A stretch of DNA of 64,000 nt from Psychrobacter glacincola. GTDB taxonomy: Bacteria > Pseudomonadota > Gammaproteobacteria > Pseudomonadales > Moraxellaceae. The stretch is from NCBI GenBank assembly GCA_001411745.2, contig LIQB01000001.1, forward strand, positions 1 through 64,000. Direction: 5' to 3'. Of this stretch, positions 38,175 to 46,164 are shown one piece after another. Position numbers and translations under genes: made by a program. The notes under the pieces were generated by a model. It ran no database searches, was not told where the DNA came from, and was given only the letters and a program-made list of their open reading frames with translations. Positions within the stretch are counted from its first letter, which is position 1; each line of letters starts with the position of its first letter.

Positions 38175-38972
38175 CTAGTTCTGACGATGCGATGCCATAA
38201 AGTCTTTGACACGCTCAGAGGTAGGATTATCAAAAACTTGCTCGGGCGTGCCAATCTCTTCAATCACGCCTTGATGCAAGAACACCACTTTGCTTGATAC
38301 TTCTCTCGCAAAACGCATCTCATGGGTGACGATAAGCATAGTACGCCCCTCTTCTGCCAACTCACGCATGACGGCGAGCACTTCATTGACCAGTTCAGGA
38401 TCTAAGGCTGAGGTTGGCTCATCGAATAGCAGCACTTGTGGCTGCATGGCAAGCGCACGGGCAATCGCCACACGCTGACGCTGACCGCCAGATAAATTCG
38501 CTGGATAAGCGTCTTTTTTATCAAGCAAACCGACTTTATCGAGCAGCTTTTCAGCATCGCTAATGGCTTGATCTTTTTTAATCTTTAAAACTTGCGTTGG
38601 TCCTTCGATGATGTTTTGCAAAATCGTTTTGTGCGGCCACAAGTTAAAGTTTTGGAAGACAAAACCCACGCGCGCGCGCAAGTTTTCCAATTGCTTAATA
38701 TCGACCGCTTGCAGCTCACCTGACTTGGCAGGCTTGAGCATCAGCTCATCATTACCGATAATAATACGACCTTGATTGGGCTTTTCGAGCAAATTAATGC
38801 AGCGCAGCAAGGTAGATTTACCTGAGCCTGATGAGCCCAAAATAGAGATGACATCACCGTCATATGCAGTAAGGGACACTCCTTTTAGCACTGCCAATGA
38901 GCCATAGCTTTTATGGACGTCTTGTAAATCTAAGGCGATAGGCCGAGTCGGATCTTTTGCAATATCAAGCAT
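38175..38972 (-). CDS. Basic/polar amino-acid ABC transporter ATP-binding protein (HisP/ArtP-like)
   Basis: A 265-residue ATPase with Walker [10 protein letters not shown] and Q-loop [17 protein letters not shown]. The signature is [19 protein letters not shown], Walker B is [14 protein letters not shown] and the switch histidine lies in VTHEMRFA. The HisP-type segment around [18 protein letters not shown] is present. It is transcribed first in the locus, ahead of three binding proteins and (after a break) two permeases. A 32-bp palindrome lies about 90 bases upstream of its start. Confidence 0.88.
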   Translation of the reverse strand: MLDIAKDPTRPIALDLQDVHKSYGSLAVLKGVSLTAYDGDVISILGSSGSGKSTLLRCINLLEKPNQGRIIIGNDELMLKPAKSGELQAVDIKQLENLRARVGFVFQNFNLWPHKTILQNIIEGPTQVLKIKKDQAISDAEKLLDKVGLLDKKDAYPANLSGGQRQRVAIARALAMQPQVLLFDEPTSALDPELVNEVLAVMRELAEEGRTMLIVTHEMRFAREVSSKVVFLHQGVIEEIGTPEQVFDNPTSERVKDFMASHRQN

Positions 38973-39355
38973 GGTTCAGCAGACTTCCAATAAATATGAG
39001 TGAAAACACGAATAAAAATGAATAAAAAATAGCGGCATAGGCAGCATAAATAGTATCAGCATCAATCATAGCATTATCGTGATAAGGCTATGATTCGTGA
39101 CACAAATAGAAAAAATGTCACATTGTCTCTTATTACACAGCAAAAAGGCAAATCCTGTATTGAACCAGATGCTCAATCAGTGGCAAATAAATACTAATAA
39201 GCTACTAAATAGCTAATACAAAAAAGCCCAGACTGTATTTACAGCGCTGAGCCTTATTTTATCACTTTCGTGTACTGGGCGTAGTTTTATCTGATTATCT
39301 AGTTTTATTCGCTTATATCATCAACTAATGATAATCAGTTAATCAAAGTAGCGAT
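38973..39355. other. 383-base intergenic region upstream of the ABC ATPase gene
   Basis: It contains the palindrome at 39064-39095 and an imperfect stem (CAGACTGT...ACAGCGCTG, about 39229-39251) near AAAAAAGCCC that may terminate transcription of the lipoprotein gene. Nothing else is recognised. Confidence 0.5.
39064..39095. promoter_or_regulatory. 32-bp near-perfect palindrome
   Basis: AATCATAGC-a-TTATC-gt-GATAA-g-GCTATGATT: 14 of 16 positions are symmetric. It is placed about 90 bases upstream of the ABC ATPase start on the minus strand, where an operator would be expected. It does not match the ArgR box pattern that I know. Confidence 0.5.
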
Positions 39356-39679
39356 TTAATACGTCGAGACATGTTCTTCGCTCTCAGTACCATCTAGCAC
39401 TTCGGCGTCATCTGCTGTTGCCACCGCCACATCATCATTACTACCCACTGCCATGCCATCATCAGCACTAGCAACTGCAATATCATCGCCATCACCTGCT
39501 GTCGCAACACCAGTAGCTTCATCCTCTACTGCTGTTTGTGCATCAACGGCTGGAGCAGTTTCCATAGGGGCTTCCTCTTTCTTACCGCAAGCGCCCAATG
39601 TCAATGCTGCGGCAATCAAACCAACTGTCAGCAAGCTTTTACGCGTGGTGTTGTCGATAGTGTCATTTCTAATAGCCAT
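39356..39679 (-). CDS. Small acidic repeat-rich lipoprotein, function unknown
   Basis: A 107-residue protein with an N-terminal signal and lipobox LGAC (Cys31). The mature part is very acidic and low in complexity. A DDxAVA-type unit repeats three to four times (DDIAVASADDGMAVGSNDDVAVATADDAEV), a pattern compatible with calcium or metal binding or simply a flexible surface tail. No family is recognised. GGAG seven bases before the ATG supports the start. It is monocistronic in appearance. Confidence 0.75.
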   Translation of the reverse strand: MAIRNDTIDNTTRKSLLTVGLIAAALTLGACGKKEEAPMETAPAVDAQTAVEDEATGVATAGDGDDIAVASADDGMAVGSNDDVAVATADDAEVLDGTESEEHVSTY

Positions 39680-40128
39680 TTTTATTCTCCATCATTATTT
39701 CATTTATTGAATTGTATTTGACGAGCAACCATTCATACATGAATGTCTGCCCTTTAATTGCTTTTTGATGCACCGTTAAGCTCTACTATACGTATTATTA
39801 ATGCTAGCTACCTTAGTAGTTACAACGCAGTTCTGTTAAAACCACGTAACCGAAGGCTTGTATTTTTGCTTTCTCTAAAATGATGTTTGTATCATGAAGT
39901 GGCAAGGACTCAGTAATGGTAAAGTCAGTAAAATGACGCGACGACAATGCTCATAAACGCTATGTAAAGCAGGCACTGTTCACAAAATCATCTTTACTAT
40001 CGCCTCAATCTCCTCTATGTTAAATAGCATAATACCTGACAGGTATCTAAATCATCTTTTTGCCACATTTTCGCCTTTTTGGGCGCTTTCATTTGCTTAA
40101 AACATTTATAACATAAGGAAAATAATTT
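39680..40128. other. 449-base divergent region upstream of proA
   Basis: It holds promoters for the lipoprotein gene (-) and proA (+), and the palindrome at 40032-40046. No RNA gene is recognised. Confidence 0.5.
40032..40046. promoter_or_regulatory. 15-bp perfect dyad upstream of proA
   Basis: ATACCTG-A-CAGGTAT is symmetric around a single central base, 82 bases before the proA ATG. A dimeric regulator site is plausible; the regulator is unknown. Confidence 0.45.
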
Positions 40129-41430
40129 ATGAGTCAATCGAATACCACAGACGTTACTGCCTATATGCAAGCTGTCGGCAAGCAAGCAAGAGCGGCTTCT
40201 CGTGTACTGGCTGCGGCAAACACTGGTGACAAAAACTCAGCATTAATGGCGATTCATGATGTGTTAAAAGAGGCCAAATCAGATATTTTGGCCGCCAATA
40301 AAACTGATATGGATAATGGACAAAACAACGATTTAGAGGCAGCCTTACTGGATCGCTTAGAGCTAAATGATGCCCGCTTTGACGGTATGCTCCAAGGGTT
40401 AAAAGACGTCGCCTCATTACCAGATCCCATCGGCGAAGTCACTGACATGACCTATCAGCCATCAGGGATTCATTTGGGTAAAATGCGGGTGCCGCTCGGC
40501 GTGGTCGGCATGATTTATGAGTCGCGCCCTAACGTGACCTTAGAAGCGGCTTCATTGGCGCTAAAATCAGGCAACGCTATTATCTTGCGCGGCGGTTCTG
40601 AAGCGTTTGAATCCAATCAAGCGATTGCCAAGTGTATCTTGGAAGGACTACAGAAAGTCGGGCTGTCTGAGCACAGTGTGCAAGTATTACAAACGACAGA
40701 TCGTGCTGCTGTCGGCGAGCTGATCACCATGACAGATTATGTCGATGTCATCGTACCACGCGGTGGCAAAGGATTGATTGAGCGTATCAGCCGCGATGCT
40801 CGCGTTCCTGTCATCAAGCATTTAGATGGCAACTGCCATACCTTTATCGATAGTGATGCAGATGCCGAAATCGCCATCAAGGTCAGCGTCAATGCAAAAA
40901 CCCATCGCTACGGTACGTGTAATACTATGGAGACGCTATTGATCGACGAATCAGTCGCGGGTGAGCTATTGCCAAAGATTGCCGAAGCCATCATCGCCGC
41001 TGATGATGCGATGCAACTGCGCCTTGATGACAAGTCGCAAGCCATCTTAAATGACAATGCTAAACTTGCTGGACATCTGTCTGCGGCCACTGCTGAGGAT
41101 TGGGATACCGAATATTTAGCGCCTATCTTAGCGGTAAAAGTATTGTCAGGTATTGACGAAGCCATTGAACATATCAACACTCATGGCAGCCATCATACCG
41201 ACGTTATCATTACCGACAACTATACCAAGTCGCAGCGTTTTATCCGTGAAGTCGACTCGGCGAGCGTCATGATTAACGCCTCTAGCCGTTTTGCCGATGG
41301 CTTTGAGTATGGATTGGGTGCTGAGATTGGCATATCGACCGATAAAATCCACGCTCGTGGCCCAGTAGGACTTGAAGGTCTCACCTCACAGAAATGGATC
41401 GTTTATGGTCATGGTGAGACTCGCGCCTAA
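40129..41430 (+). CDS. proA: Glutamate-5-semialdehyde dehydrogenase (gamma-glutamyl phosphate reductase)
   Basis: NADPH-dependent reduction of gamma-glutamyl phosphate in proline synthesis. The 433-residue aldehyde-dehydrogenase-fold enzyme has [33 protein letters not shown] and [16 protein letters not shown]. The catalytic Cys is in [13 protein letters not shown], and the C-terminal [29 protein letters not shown] signature is present. AAGGAAAATAATTT precedes the ATG. proB is not adjacent; it lies elsewhere in many Moraxellaceae. A strong terminator follows. Confidence 0.96.
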   Translation: MSQSNTTDVTAYMQAVGKQARAASRVLAAANTGDKNSALMAIHDVLKEAKSDILAANKTDMDNGQNNDLEAALLDRLELNDARFDGMLQGLKDVASLPDPIGEVTDMTYQPSGIHLGKMRVPLGVVGMIYESRPNVTLEAASLALKSGNAIILRGGSEAFESNQAIAKCILEGLQKVGLSEHSVQVLQTTDRAAVGELITMTDYVDVIVPRGGKGLIERISRDARVPVIKHLDGNCHTFIDSDADAEIAIKVSVNAKTHRYGTCNTMETLLIDESVAGELLPKIAEAIIAADDAMQLRLDDKSQAILNDNAKLAGHLSAATAEDWDTEYLAPILAVKVLSGIDEAIEHINTHGSHHTDVIITDNYTKSQRFIREVDSASVMINASSRFADGFEYGLGAEIGISTDKIHARGPVGLEGLTSQKWIVYGHGETRA

Positions 41431-41481
41431 CGTCTTATCGCTTAGCCTATCATCCACTCTCTGATTTAACGTATAATCCAC

Positions 41482-41514
41482 AAAAAAACGCCAGCTCAAT
41501 TGCTGGCGTTTTTT
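41482..41514 (+). terminator. proA terminator
   Basis: AAAAAACGCCAGC and GCTGGCGTTTTTT form a 13-bp perfect stem with a six-base loop and a T-run. Confidence 0.9.
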
Positions 41515-41611
41515 AGTAGTGTCAAATATGTTATATATGCGGTATTAAAACTATGTATATGATAGAAGTCATGCGGCACGATAACAAAACAGGCGATAGG
41601 AAAGTGGGCTT

Positions 41612-42382
41612 ATGCAGAGTGGTAAAATCAAGCACTGGAATTCAGATAAAGGCTATGGCTTTATCGATGTAGACAACCAAAGTGAAGACGTGTTTTTTCA
41701 TGTGAGTAAAGTGCAATTATCACAGCCGATAACCATCGGTCAAAGCGTCTATTTTAATAGTGAGCGTAATGATAAAAACCAACTACGAGCCACTGAAGTC
41801 ACTTCCAACGAATTGAGTATTTTAGCCGCTCCAGACTCAAATATAACCAATCACCATTCAAATACTAACAGCCGAAACAACTCTACTGATAATAACAAAA
41901 ACCCGCGACACACTACCCGTGACAATCGCCATAGTCAGCGTGGCAACCAAAACAAGAGAAGCTTAGGCTCTACCCTATTTAGTTTGATTGCCCTTATTGC
42001 CGTTGCTGTTTACTTTTTTGGTGATTTGTCGTCTGGGTTTTTGACCGATAGTATTGACCCAACGACGGTATCACAAACCTCATCAGAGGCACAGCCAGCA
42101 AAGACAAGCGGCGTCACGGGCGATGCTCAGATAGACAATACCATTGCCCTTATACAACGAGGCGGGCCTTTTCCTTATCCTCATAAAGATGGCACGACAT
42201 TTTATAATCGTGAGGGCAGATTGCCCACGCAGTCGCAAGGCTACTACCGCGAATATACCGTGCCGACCCCTGGCGTGTCACATCGCGGTGCACGGCGTAT
42301 CGTCACAGGTGGTCATCCGCCGACTGTGTATTACTTGACCGTTGATCACTATGATAGCTTTCGCAGACTGGACGTAAAATAA
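41612..42382 (+). CDS. Cold-shock domain / membrane span / RNase Sa-type ribonuclease fusion
   Basis: The 256-residue protein has three parts. Residues 1-66 are a cold-shock domain with RNP1 KGYGFID and RNP2 VFFHVS. An Asn/Arg-rich disordered stretch (about 75-122) leads to one membrane span (about 124-146, LFSLIALIAVAVYFFGDL). After a linker, residues 180-256 match microbial ribonucleases of the N1/T1/Sa family: GGPFPYPHKDGTTFYNREG, LPTQSQGYYREYTVPTPG, RRIVTG, VDHY. Residues matching the RNase Sa catalytic set are Glu214 (Sa Glu54), Arg225 (Arg65), Arg229 (Arg69) and His246 (His85), so activity is likely. With an N-in topology the nuclease would face the periplasm. The inhibitor gene follows after one base. 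I know barnase and RNase Sa as secreted enzymes, so a cold-shock-domain-tethered form is unusual. Confidence 0.85.
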   Translation: MQSGKIKHWNSDKGYGFIDVDNQSEDVFFHVSKVQLSQPITIGQSVYFNSERNDKNQLRATEVTSNELSILAAPDSNITNHHSNTNSRNNSTDNNKNPRHTTRDNRHSQRGNQNKRSLGSTLFSLIALIAVAVYFFGDLSSGFLTDSIDPTTVSQTSSEAQPAKTSGVTGDAQIDNTIALIQRGGPFPYPHKDGTTFYNREGRLPTQSQGYYREYTVPTPGVSHRGARRIVTGGHPPTVYYLTVDHYDSFRRLDVK

Positions 42383-42383
42383 T

Positions 42384-42752
42384 ATGAGTAAAGCCATCCA
42401 CTATATTAATCTGGGTTTTGACCAAGATATTAACCAAAAAACTACAGCACTAAATGCTAGCATGCCCGCTCAGACTGTTAACATACCTATAAACGAGATA
42501 CTTAATAAAACCACATTATTAACAAACTTAGCCAATGCCTGTGATTTTCCCAGCTATTTTTCACATAACTGGGATAGCGCATGGGACTGTTTAACGGACA
42601 GCGAAGTGACTCACCTGATGCTGGATCTAACAGCGGTGAAAAAAATAAACACCGAAGATTTTAATGTTTTCAAAAGCGTCATTGAAGATGCCTACAGAGA
42701 TTTTGGCAAGCCGCAATTATGGGTTATTATGCCGTCCGTGGATGATGCCTAG
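42384..42752 (+). CDS. Barstar family ribonuclease inhibitor
   Basis: A 122-residue cytoplasmic protein. The barstar helix segment LANACDFPSYFSHNWDSAWDCLTD carries the Asn-Trp-Asp and Trp-Asp residues typical of barnase/RNase Sa contacts. Earlier VNIPINEILNKTTLLTNL and the final strand PQLWVIMP complete the fold. The ATG lies one base after the stop codon of the ribonuclease gene, so the pair is translationally coupled and stoichiometry is controlled. It most likely shields the cytoplasm from the RNase domain before membrane insertion. The family call is based on this pattern and on the neighbour. Confidence 0.85.
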   Translation: MSKAIHYINLGFDQDINQKTTALNASMPAQTVNIPINEILNKTTLLTNLANACDFPSYFSHNWDSAWDCLTDSEVTHLMLDLTAVKKINTEDFNVFKSVIEDAYRDFGKPQLWVIMPSVDDA

Positions 42753-42770
42753 TCGCCAATCACCACACAA

Positions 42771-42812
42771 ACCTGAATTCGAGATAAAACCATATTTATC
42801 CCGAATTCAGGT
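42771..42812 (+). terminator. Terminator of the ribonuclease-barstar operon
   Basis: ACCTGAATTCG-a-GATAAA pairs with TTTATC-c-CGAATTCAGGT (one mismatch), followed by TAATTTATTTTTAT. Confidence 0.75.
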
Positions 42813-42841
42813 TAATTTATTTTTATAGAAAGGATTAATAT

Positions 42842-44116
42842 ATGGAAATTACCCTAAACGGCTATTACACGCTGATACTAGCCACTCTAGTGCTGCTGCT
42901 TGGGCGCTTTTTGGTCAAGAAAATTAAATTCTTAGAAGATTTTAACATTCCAGAGCCTGTTGCTGGTGGTTTGGTCGCAGCAATAGTGGTCTATATTCTA
43001 AATATCATTTGGGGATATAGTTTTAACTTTCATCAAGGATTACAGACGGCTACCATGCTGATGTTCTTTGCCTCTATTGGTTTGAGTGCTGATTTTAGTA
43101 GACTCAAAGCTGGTGGTACGCCATTGTTGATTTTTACCATCGTTGTGTCCGTTTTTATCGTCTTGCAAGATGTCGTTGGTGTGGCCATGGCAAGCGCATT
43201 GGGACTTGATCCACTACTTGGATTAGTGACAGGTTCTATCGCCCTGACTGGTGGTCACGGTACGGCAGGTGCTTGGGGTATCACCTTGGAGCAAGATTAC
43301 GGTGTGGTCGGTGCAACGACGCTTGGTATCGCCGTTGCCACCTATGGCTTAGTCGCTGGTGGTATCATTGGTGGTCCTGTTGCCCGTCGCCTGATTCAAA
43401 AGCTGGGGTTAAAACCAACGCCCGCCAATCCCAATCCTAGTGACATCGAAAAAGTCGCTGGTGCGCAGTCGCTTTATAGCACCAAACATGATGAAGATTC
43501 GGCGAGTAGCAATAAAGAAATTTTCGAAAGACCTGACAGCATGCGCTTTATCACCGCCTCTTCTACTATTGAAACATTGGCATTGTTTGCCGCAGCGTTG
43601 GCCTTCGCCGATGTGATGACGCTTGTTGCGCAAGGCACGTGGTTTGAGCTACCTACCTTCGTTTGGGCGTTGGCAGGTGGTGTGATTATTCGTAATGTCT
43701 TAACCACTATCTTTAATTTTGATATGTTTGATCGCTCTATCGACGTATTTGGTAACGCTTCTTTGAGTCTGTTCTTAGCCATGGCGCTGCTGTCATTGAA
43801 GCTATGGCAGTTGACTGATTTGGCAGGCCCTGTGTTGATTATCTTACTGGTACAGACGGTCATTATGGTTGTTTATGTCTATTTCATAACCTTTAAGGTG
43901 ATGGGTAAAGACTATGATGCAGCGGTCTTGTCAGCTGGACATTGTGGTTTCGGTATGGGTGCGACGCCTACGGCGATTGCCAATATGCAGGCGGTCACGG
44001 ATCGCTATCTGCCTTCGCCTAAGGCATTTTTGATTGTGCCAATGGTTGGTGCATTCTTTGTCGATATCGTCAACGCGACGATCTTGCAGATATTTACTAA
44101 ACTGCCGTTTATGTAA
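42842..44116 (+). CDS. gltS: Sodium/glutamate symporter
   Basis: Imports glutamate with Na+. The 424-residue polytopic protein has two inverted repeats of about five spans. The GltS signatures are GSIALTGGHGTAGAWG (first half, about 136-151) and AGHCGFGMGATPTAIANMQAVT (second half, about 365-386). The N-terminal IPEPVAGGLVAA is also typical. A central soluble loop of about 45 residues separates the halves. AAAGGATTAAT precedes the ATG. Along with gltIJKL it gives two glutamate uptake routes in this window. Confidence 0.94.
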   Translation: MEITLNGYYTLILATLVLLLGRFLVKKIKFLEDFNIPEPVAGGLVAAIVVYILNIIWGYSFNFHQGLQTATMLMFFASIGLSADFSRLKAGGTPLLIFTIVVSVFIVLQDVVGVAMASALGLDPLLGLVTGSIALTGGHGTAGAWGITLEQDYGVVGATTLGIAVATYGLVAGGIIGGPVARRLIQKLGLKPTPANPNPSDIEKVAGAQSLYSTKHDEDSASSNKEIFERPDSMRFITASSTIETLALFAAALAFADVMTLVAQGTWFELPTFVWALAGGVIIRNVLTTIFNFDMFDRSIDVFGNASLSLFLAMALLSLKLWQLTDLAGPVLIILLVQTVIMVVYVYFITFKVMGKDYDAAVLSAGHCGFGMGATPTAIANMQAVTDRYLPSPKAFLIVPMVGAFFVDIVNATILQIFTKLPFM

Positions 44117-44150
44117 TTTTATAAGCAATAAAGTCAAATTAACCTGAATA

Positions 44151-44186
44151 AGGCTGGGCTACGCTATCGTAACCCAGCCTTTTTTA
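44151..44186 (+). terminator. gltS terminator
   Basis: AGGCTGGG and CCCAGCCT pair around a 14-base loop, followed by TTTTTT. Confidence 0.85.
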
Positions 44187-44258
44187 TTGATTATTCAACC
44201 TTCCTATAAAGGTATGATTGAACTAAGCTAGATCATTACCTAGTATTGAGAGAATAAT

Positions 44259-44507
44259 ATGAGTAAAGACAAACTTATCAAGTTATCGAAGGAAGAGGAA
44301 GAAGCGCTGTTAGATAATTTGAGAGATTATATGAGCGAAGAGTTTGATTTGGATATCGGTAATTTGCCTGCCAAGTTCTTATTCGATTTTATGGTGGACT
44401 TGATCGGCTCTAAAATATATAACCAAGCCATTGATGATGCTGAGCCTTGGTTATATGAGAGATTTATGGGCATATTAGAAGACAGTCATGCGCTGAAGAA
44501 GGATTAG
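44259..44507 (+). CDS. DUF2164 family protein
   Basis: An 82-residue acidic helical protein of unknown function. LSKEEEEALLDNLRDYMSEEFDLDIGNLPAKFLFDFMVDLIGSKIYNQAIDDA fits DUF2164 (an N-terminal EE-rich helix, then the E-x-D-x-x-I-G-x-L-x-A-x-x-L-L-D-F region and an Y-N-x-x-I-x-D-A end). No signal or membrane span. Monocistronic, flanked by terminators. Confidence 0.82.
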   Translation: MSKDKLIKLSKEEEEALLDNLRDYMSEEFDLDIGNLPAKFLFDFMVDLIGSKIYNQAIDDAEPWLYERFMGILEDSHALKKD

Positions 44508-44528
44508 CTACTATTTTCTACGACACAT

Positions 44529-44562
44529 AAAAACCGCCTAGCCATTCAGCTAAGCGGTTTTT
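44529..44562. terminator. Bidirectional terminator, hairpin type 1
   Basis: AAAAACCGCCTAGC and GCTAAGCGGTTTTT pair around six bases. It serves the DUF2164 gene (+) and the gene ending at 44633 (-). The same stem recurs at 46098-46132 and, decayed, at 45119-45149. Confidence 0.85.
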
Positions 44563-44632
44563 CACATCAAACTAAGACGCTCAAGTTTTAAAATACTTCA
44601 AGTAACAAATACTTAAAGCAAATTTTTATATA

Positions 44633-45088
44633 TTAAAGCGTAAACCCAACCACATTGAGCTTGTTCTCTTCTGCAAACTCAAATAACTTATGAACATGAT
44701 TTAAATTCTCAAGAAACGTATTCAAACCTTCTTGGCTCTCTGCTTCGTGGTAACCGATGTCGTGTACCAATTTTTTTAAGTCTGTCGCGGCAAACGCTTT
44801 GACAATCTTAGGCACGACGGCCACATCATATAATAGCCCGTCATGCTGCTCATGCAGAGGCGTGTTGTCTGCCAAAAATAACAGATCGCACAAGGCGTAA
44901 TGTCCTTCTCCCAACAGCTCAATCAATTCTTCCGTATAGTGTTCAAAAGATGCTTGTTTCACATCCAAGTATTGGTTGTCACGATTTTCTCTTAGCTCAT
45001 CAAGTGTAATACTACCATTTAGCATACTTGCTAAATTTTCCTCACGAACACTACAAAAACAAAATGACATAGATGTAGAAATAGGCAT
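44633..45088 (-). CDS. Hypothetical protein, possibly DUF1877-like
   Basis: A 151-residue acidic, Leu-rich soluble protein of unknown function. AAGGGGAG four bases before ATG gives a very strong ribosome site, so it is a real gene. The opening MSFCFCSVREENLASML and later VVPKIVKAFAATDLKKL weakly recall DUF1877/YfbM-like proteins. This is tentative and no catalytic motif is seen. It is single, convergent with the DUF2164 gene. Confidence 0.7.
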   Translation of the reverse strand: MPISTSMSFCFCSVREENLASMLNGSITLDELRENRDNQYLDVKQASFEHYTEELIELLGEGHYALCDLLFLADNTPLHEQHDGLLYDVAVVPKIVKAFAATDLKKLVHDIGYHEAESQEGLNTFLENLNHVHKLFEFAEENKLNVVGFTL

Positions 45089-45118
45089 CGTACTCCCCTT
45101 ATCTGTTATTAAAAATAA

Positions 45119-45149
45119 AAACCACCTAGCAGAAGCTAAATGGTTCTTT
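45119..45149. terminator. Decayed copy of hairpin type 1
   Basis: AACCACCTAGC and GCTAAATGGTT pair with one mismatch around four bases. It lies far (about 180 bases) downstream of the amidotransferase gene; the function is uncertain. Confidence 0.4.
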
Positions 45150-45331
45150 CTTCAGTTCAATGAGATTGTATAAAAGATAGGTCGCAGGTTAAGTAATCAA
45201 TAGCGAGTATTATTATGTAAGTAAGATAAGTAAAACCCACAGTCTTGACTGGTTTGCTCATCTGTCATTTTAGCGCTTTTCTTTATACTGAATTTTCACC
45301 TGCTACAGATTATTAATCGCGTTTCACTGAA

Positions 45332-46072
45332 TTATCTAGCTAGTTTATCTAGCATGGTCGAGAGCCATGCATTGTTATCTGCAATATACGTGTCCCCTAG
45401 TGCTAGGATCTCATCAGCCGCTTGCACAGAGTCAGGATGATCAATCATCGCTTCTTGTATATACGTCTGTCCATGTGACACCATATCTACCATACTCTTG
45501 TTAGTCACTTCAAAATGACATTGCCAACCAAGCACCCACGTACCTAACTCTTTATGCTTTGATGTTTGATAAACAAAACCTTGATTGGCCCAAGTATGTG
45601 ACGTTGCAATTGGCATCGCGCCTTTGGGACACTCAAAACCATCGCCATGCCAATGAAATACAGTGAATTCATTCTTTGGCAAATCTGCTAGCAGCGGATG
45701 CGCAAGCCCCTGTTCGGTCAATTGAATGGGCAACCAGCCAACCTCTTTTATGCCTGATGGCGCAACTTTCGCCCCCAAGCTATCTGCAATCAGTTGTGCT
45801 CCCAAGCAAACACCAATCACGGTTTTTCCGTCATTAATACTTTGCTGAATGAAAGATTTTTCATCAGCTAACCACTGAAAGTCACTTTCATCATGAATGC
45901 TCATTGGTCCACCCATAACGACTAACCAATCAAAACTGTCTTGCGCGGGTAATGGTTCATTTTTATAAAAACGTGTGACCGTAATACTATGGCCTCGATT
46001 ATCTGCCCACTGCTTGATATGGCTGAGCTCTTCAAAATCAACATGGTAAAGAGCATGAATTCGTAGCATCAT
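45332..46072 (-). CDS. Class I glutamine amidotransferase, stand-alone
   Basis: Glutamine-hydrolysing domain protein of the GMP-synthase-type GATase1 family. In its 246 residues the nucleophile elbow is VIGVCLGAQLIADSLG (Cys near 88). VFHWHGDGFECP is conserved, and the His/Glu pair lies in QCHFEVT. VMGGPMSIHDE gives the oxyanion-hole glycines. There is no synthetase domain, and the partner or acceptor is unknown. Close relatives are often annotated as gamma-glutamyl-hydrolase- or GuaA-like. I use the ATG at 46072, with AAGGA seven bases before it, not the TTG just upstream. Confidence 0.86.
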   Translation of the reverse strand: MMLRIHALYHVDFEELSHIKQWADNRGHSITVTRFYKNEPLPAQDSFDWLVVMGGPMSIHDESDFQWLADEKSFIQQSINDGKTVIGVCLGAQLIADSLGAKVAPSGIKEVGWLPIQLTEQGLAHPLLADLPKNEFTVFHWHGDGFECPKGAMPIATSHTWANQGFVYQTSKHKELGTWVLGWQCHFEVTNKSMVDMVSHGQTYIQEAMIDHPDSVQAADEILALGDTYIADNNAWLSTMLDKLAR

Positions 46073-46097
46073 CAAATTATCCTTTTATTAAAAAAAT

Positions 46098-46132
46098 AAA
46101 AACCGCCTAGCAAATGCTAAGCGGTTTTTATT
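46098..46132 (-). terminator. glyA terminator, hairpin type 1
   Basis: AAAAACCGCCTAGC and GCTAAGCGGTTTTT pair around four bases, with A/T runs on both sides, 33 bases past the glyA stop. Confidence 0.85.
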
Positions 46133-46164
46133 TTAACCAACGTTTAAAACTGCTCAATCAAAAA

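Noticed and set aside
40032..40046. The CTG/CAG dyad before proA as a LexA box
   Set aside because: Spacing is far shorter than the CTG-N10-CAG of LexA, and Moraxellaceae are not known to use classical LexA.
42771..42812. Possible riboswitch before gltS
   Set aside because: The simple long stem with a following T-rich tract is a terminator of the barstar operon; no conserved aptamer features.
44529..46132. Regularly repeated hairpins as a CRISPR-like array
   Set aside because: Only three copies, irregular spacing of 0.6-1 kb with genes between them.
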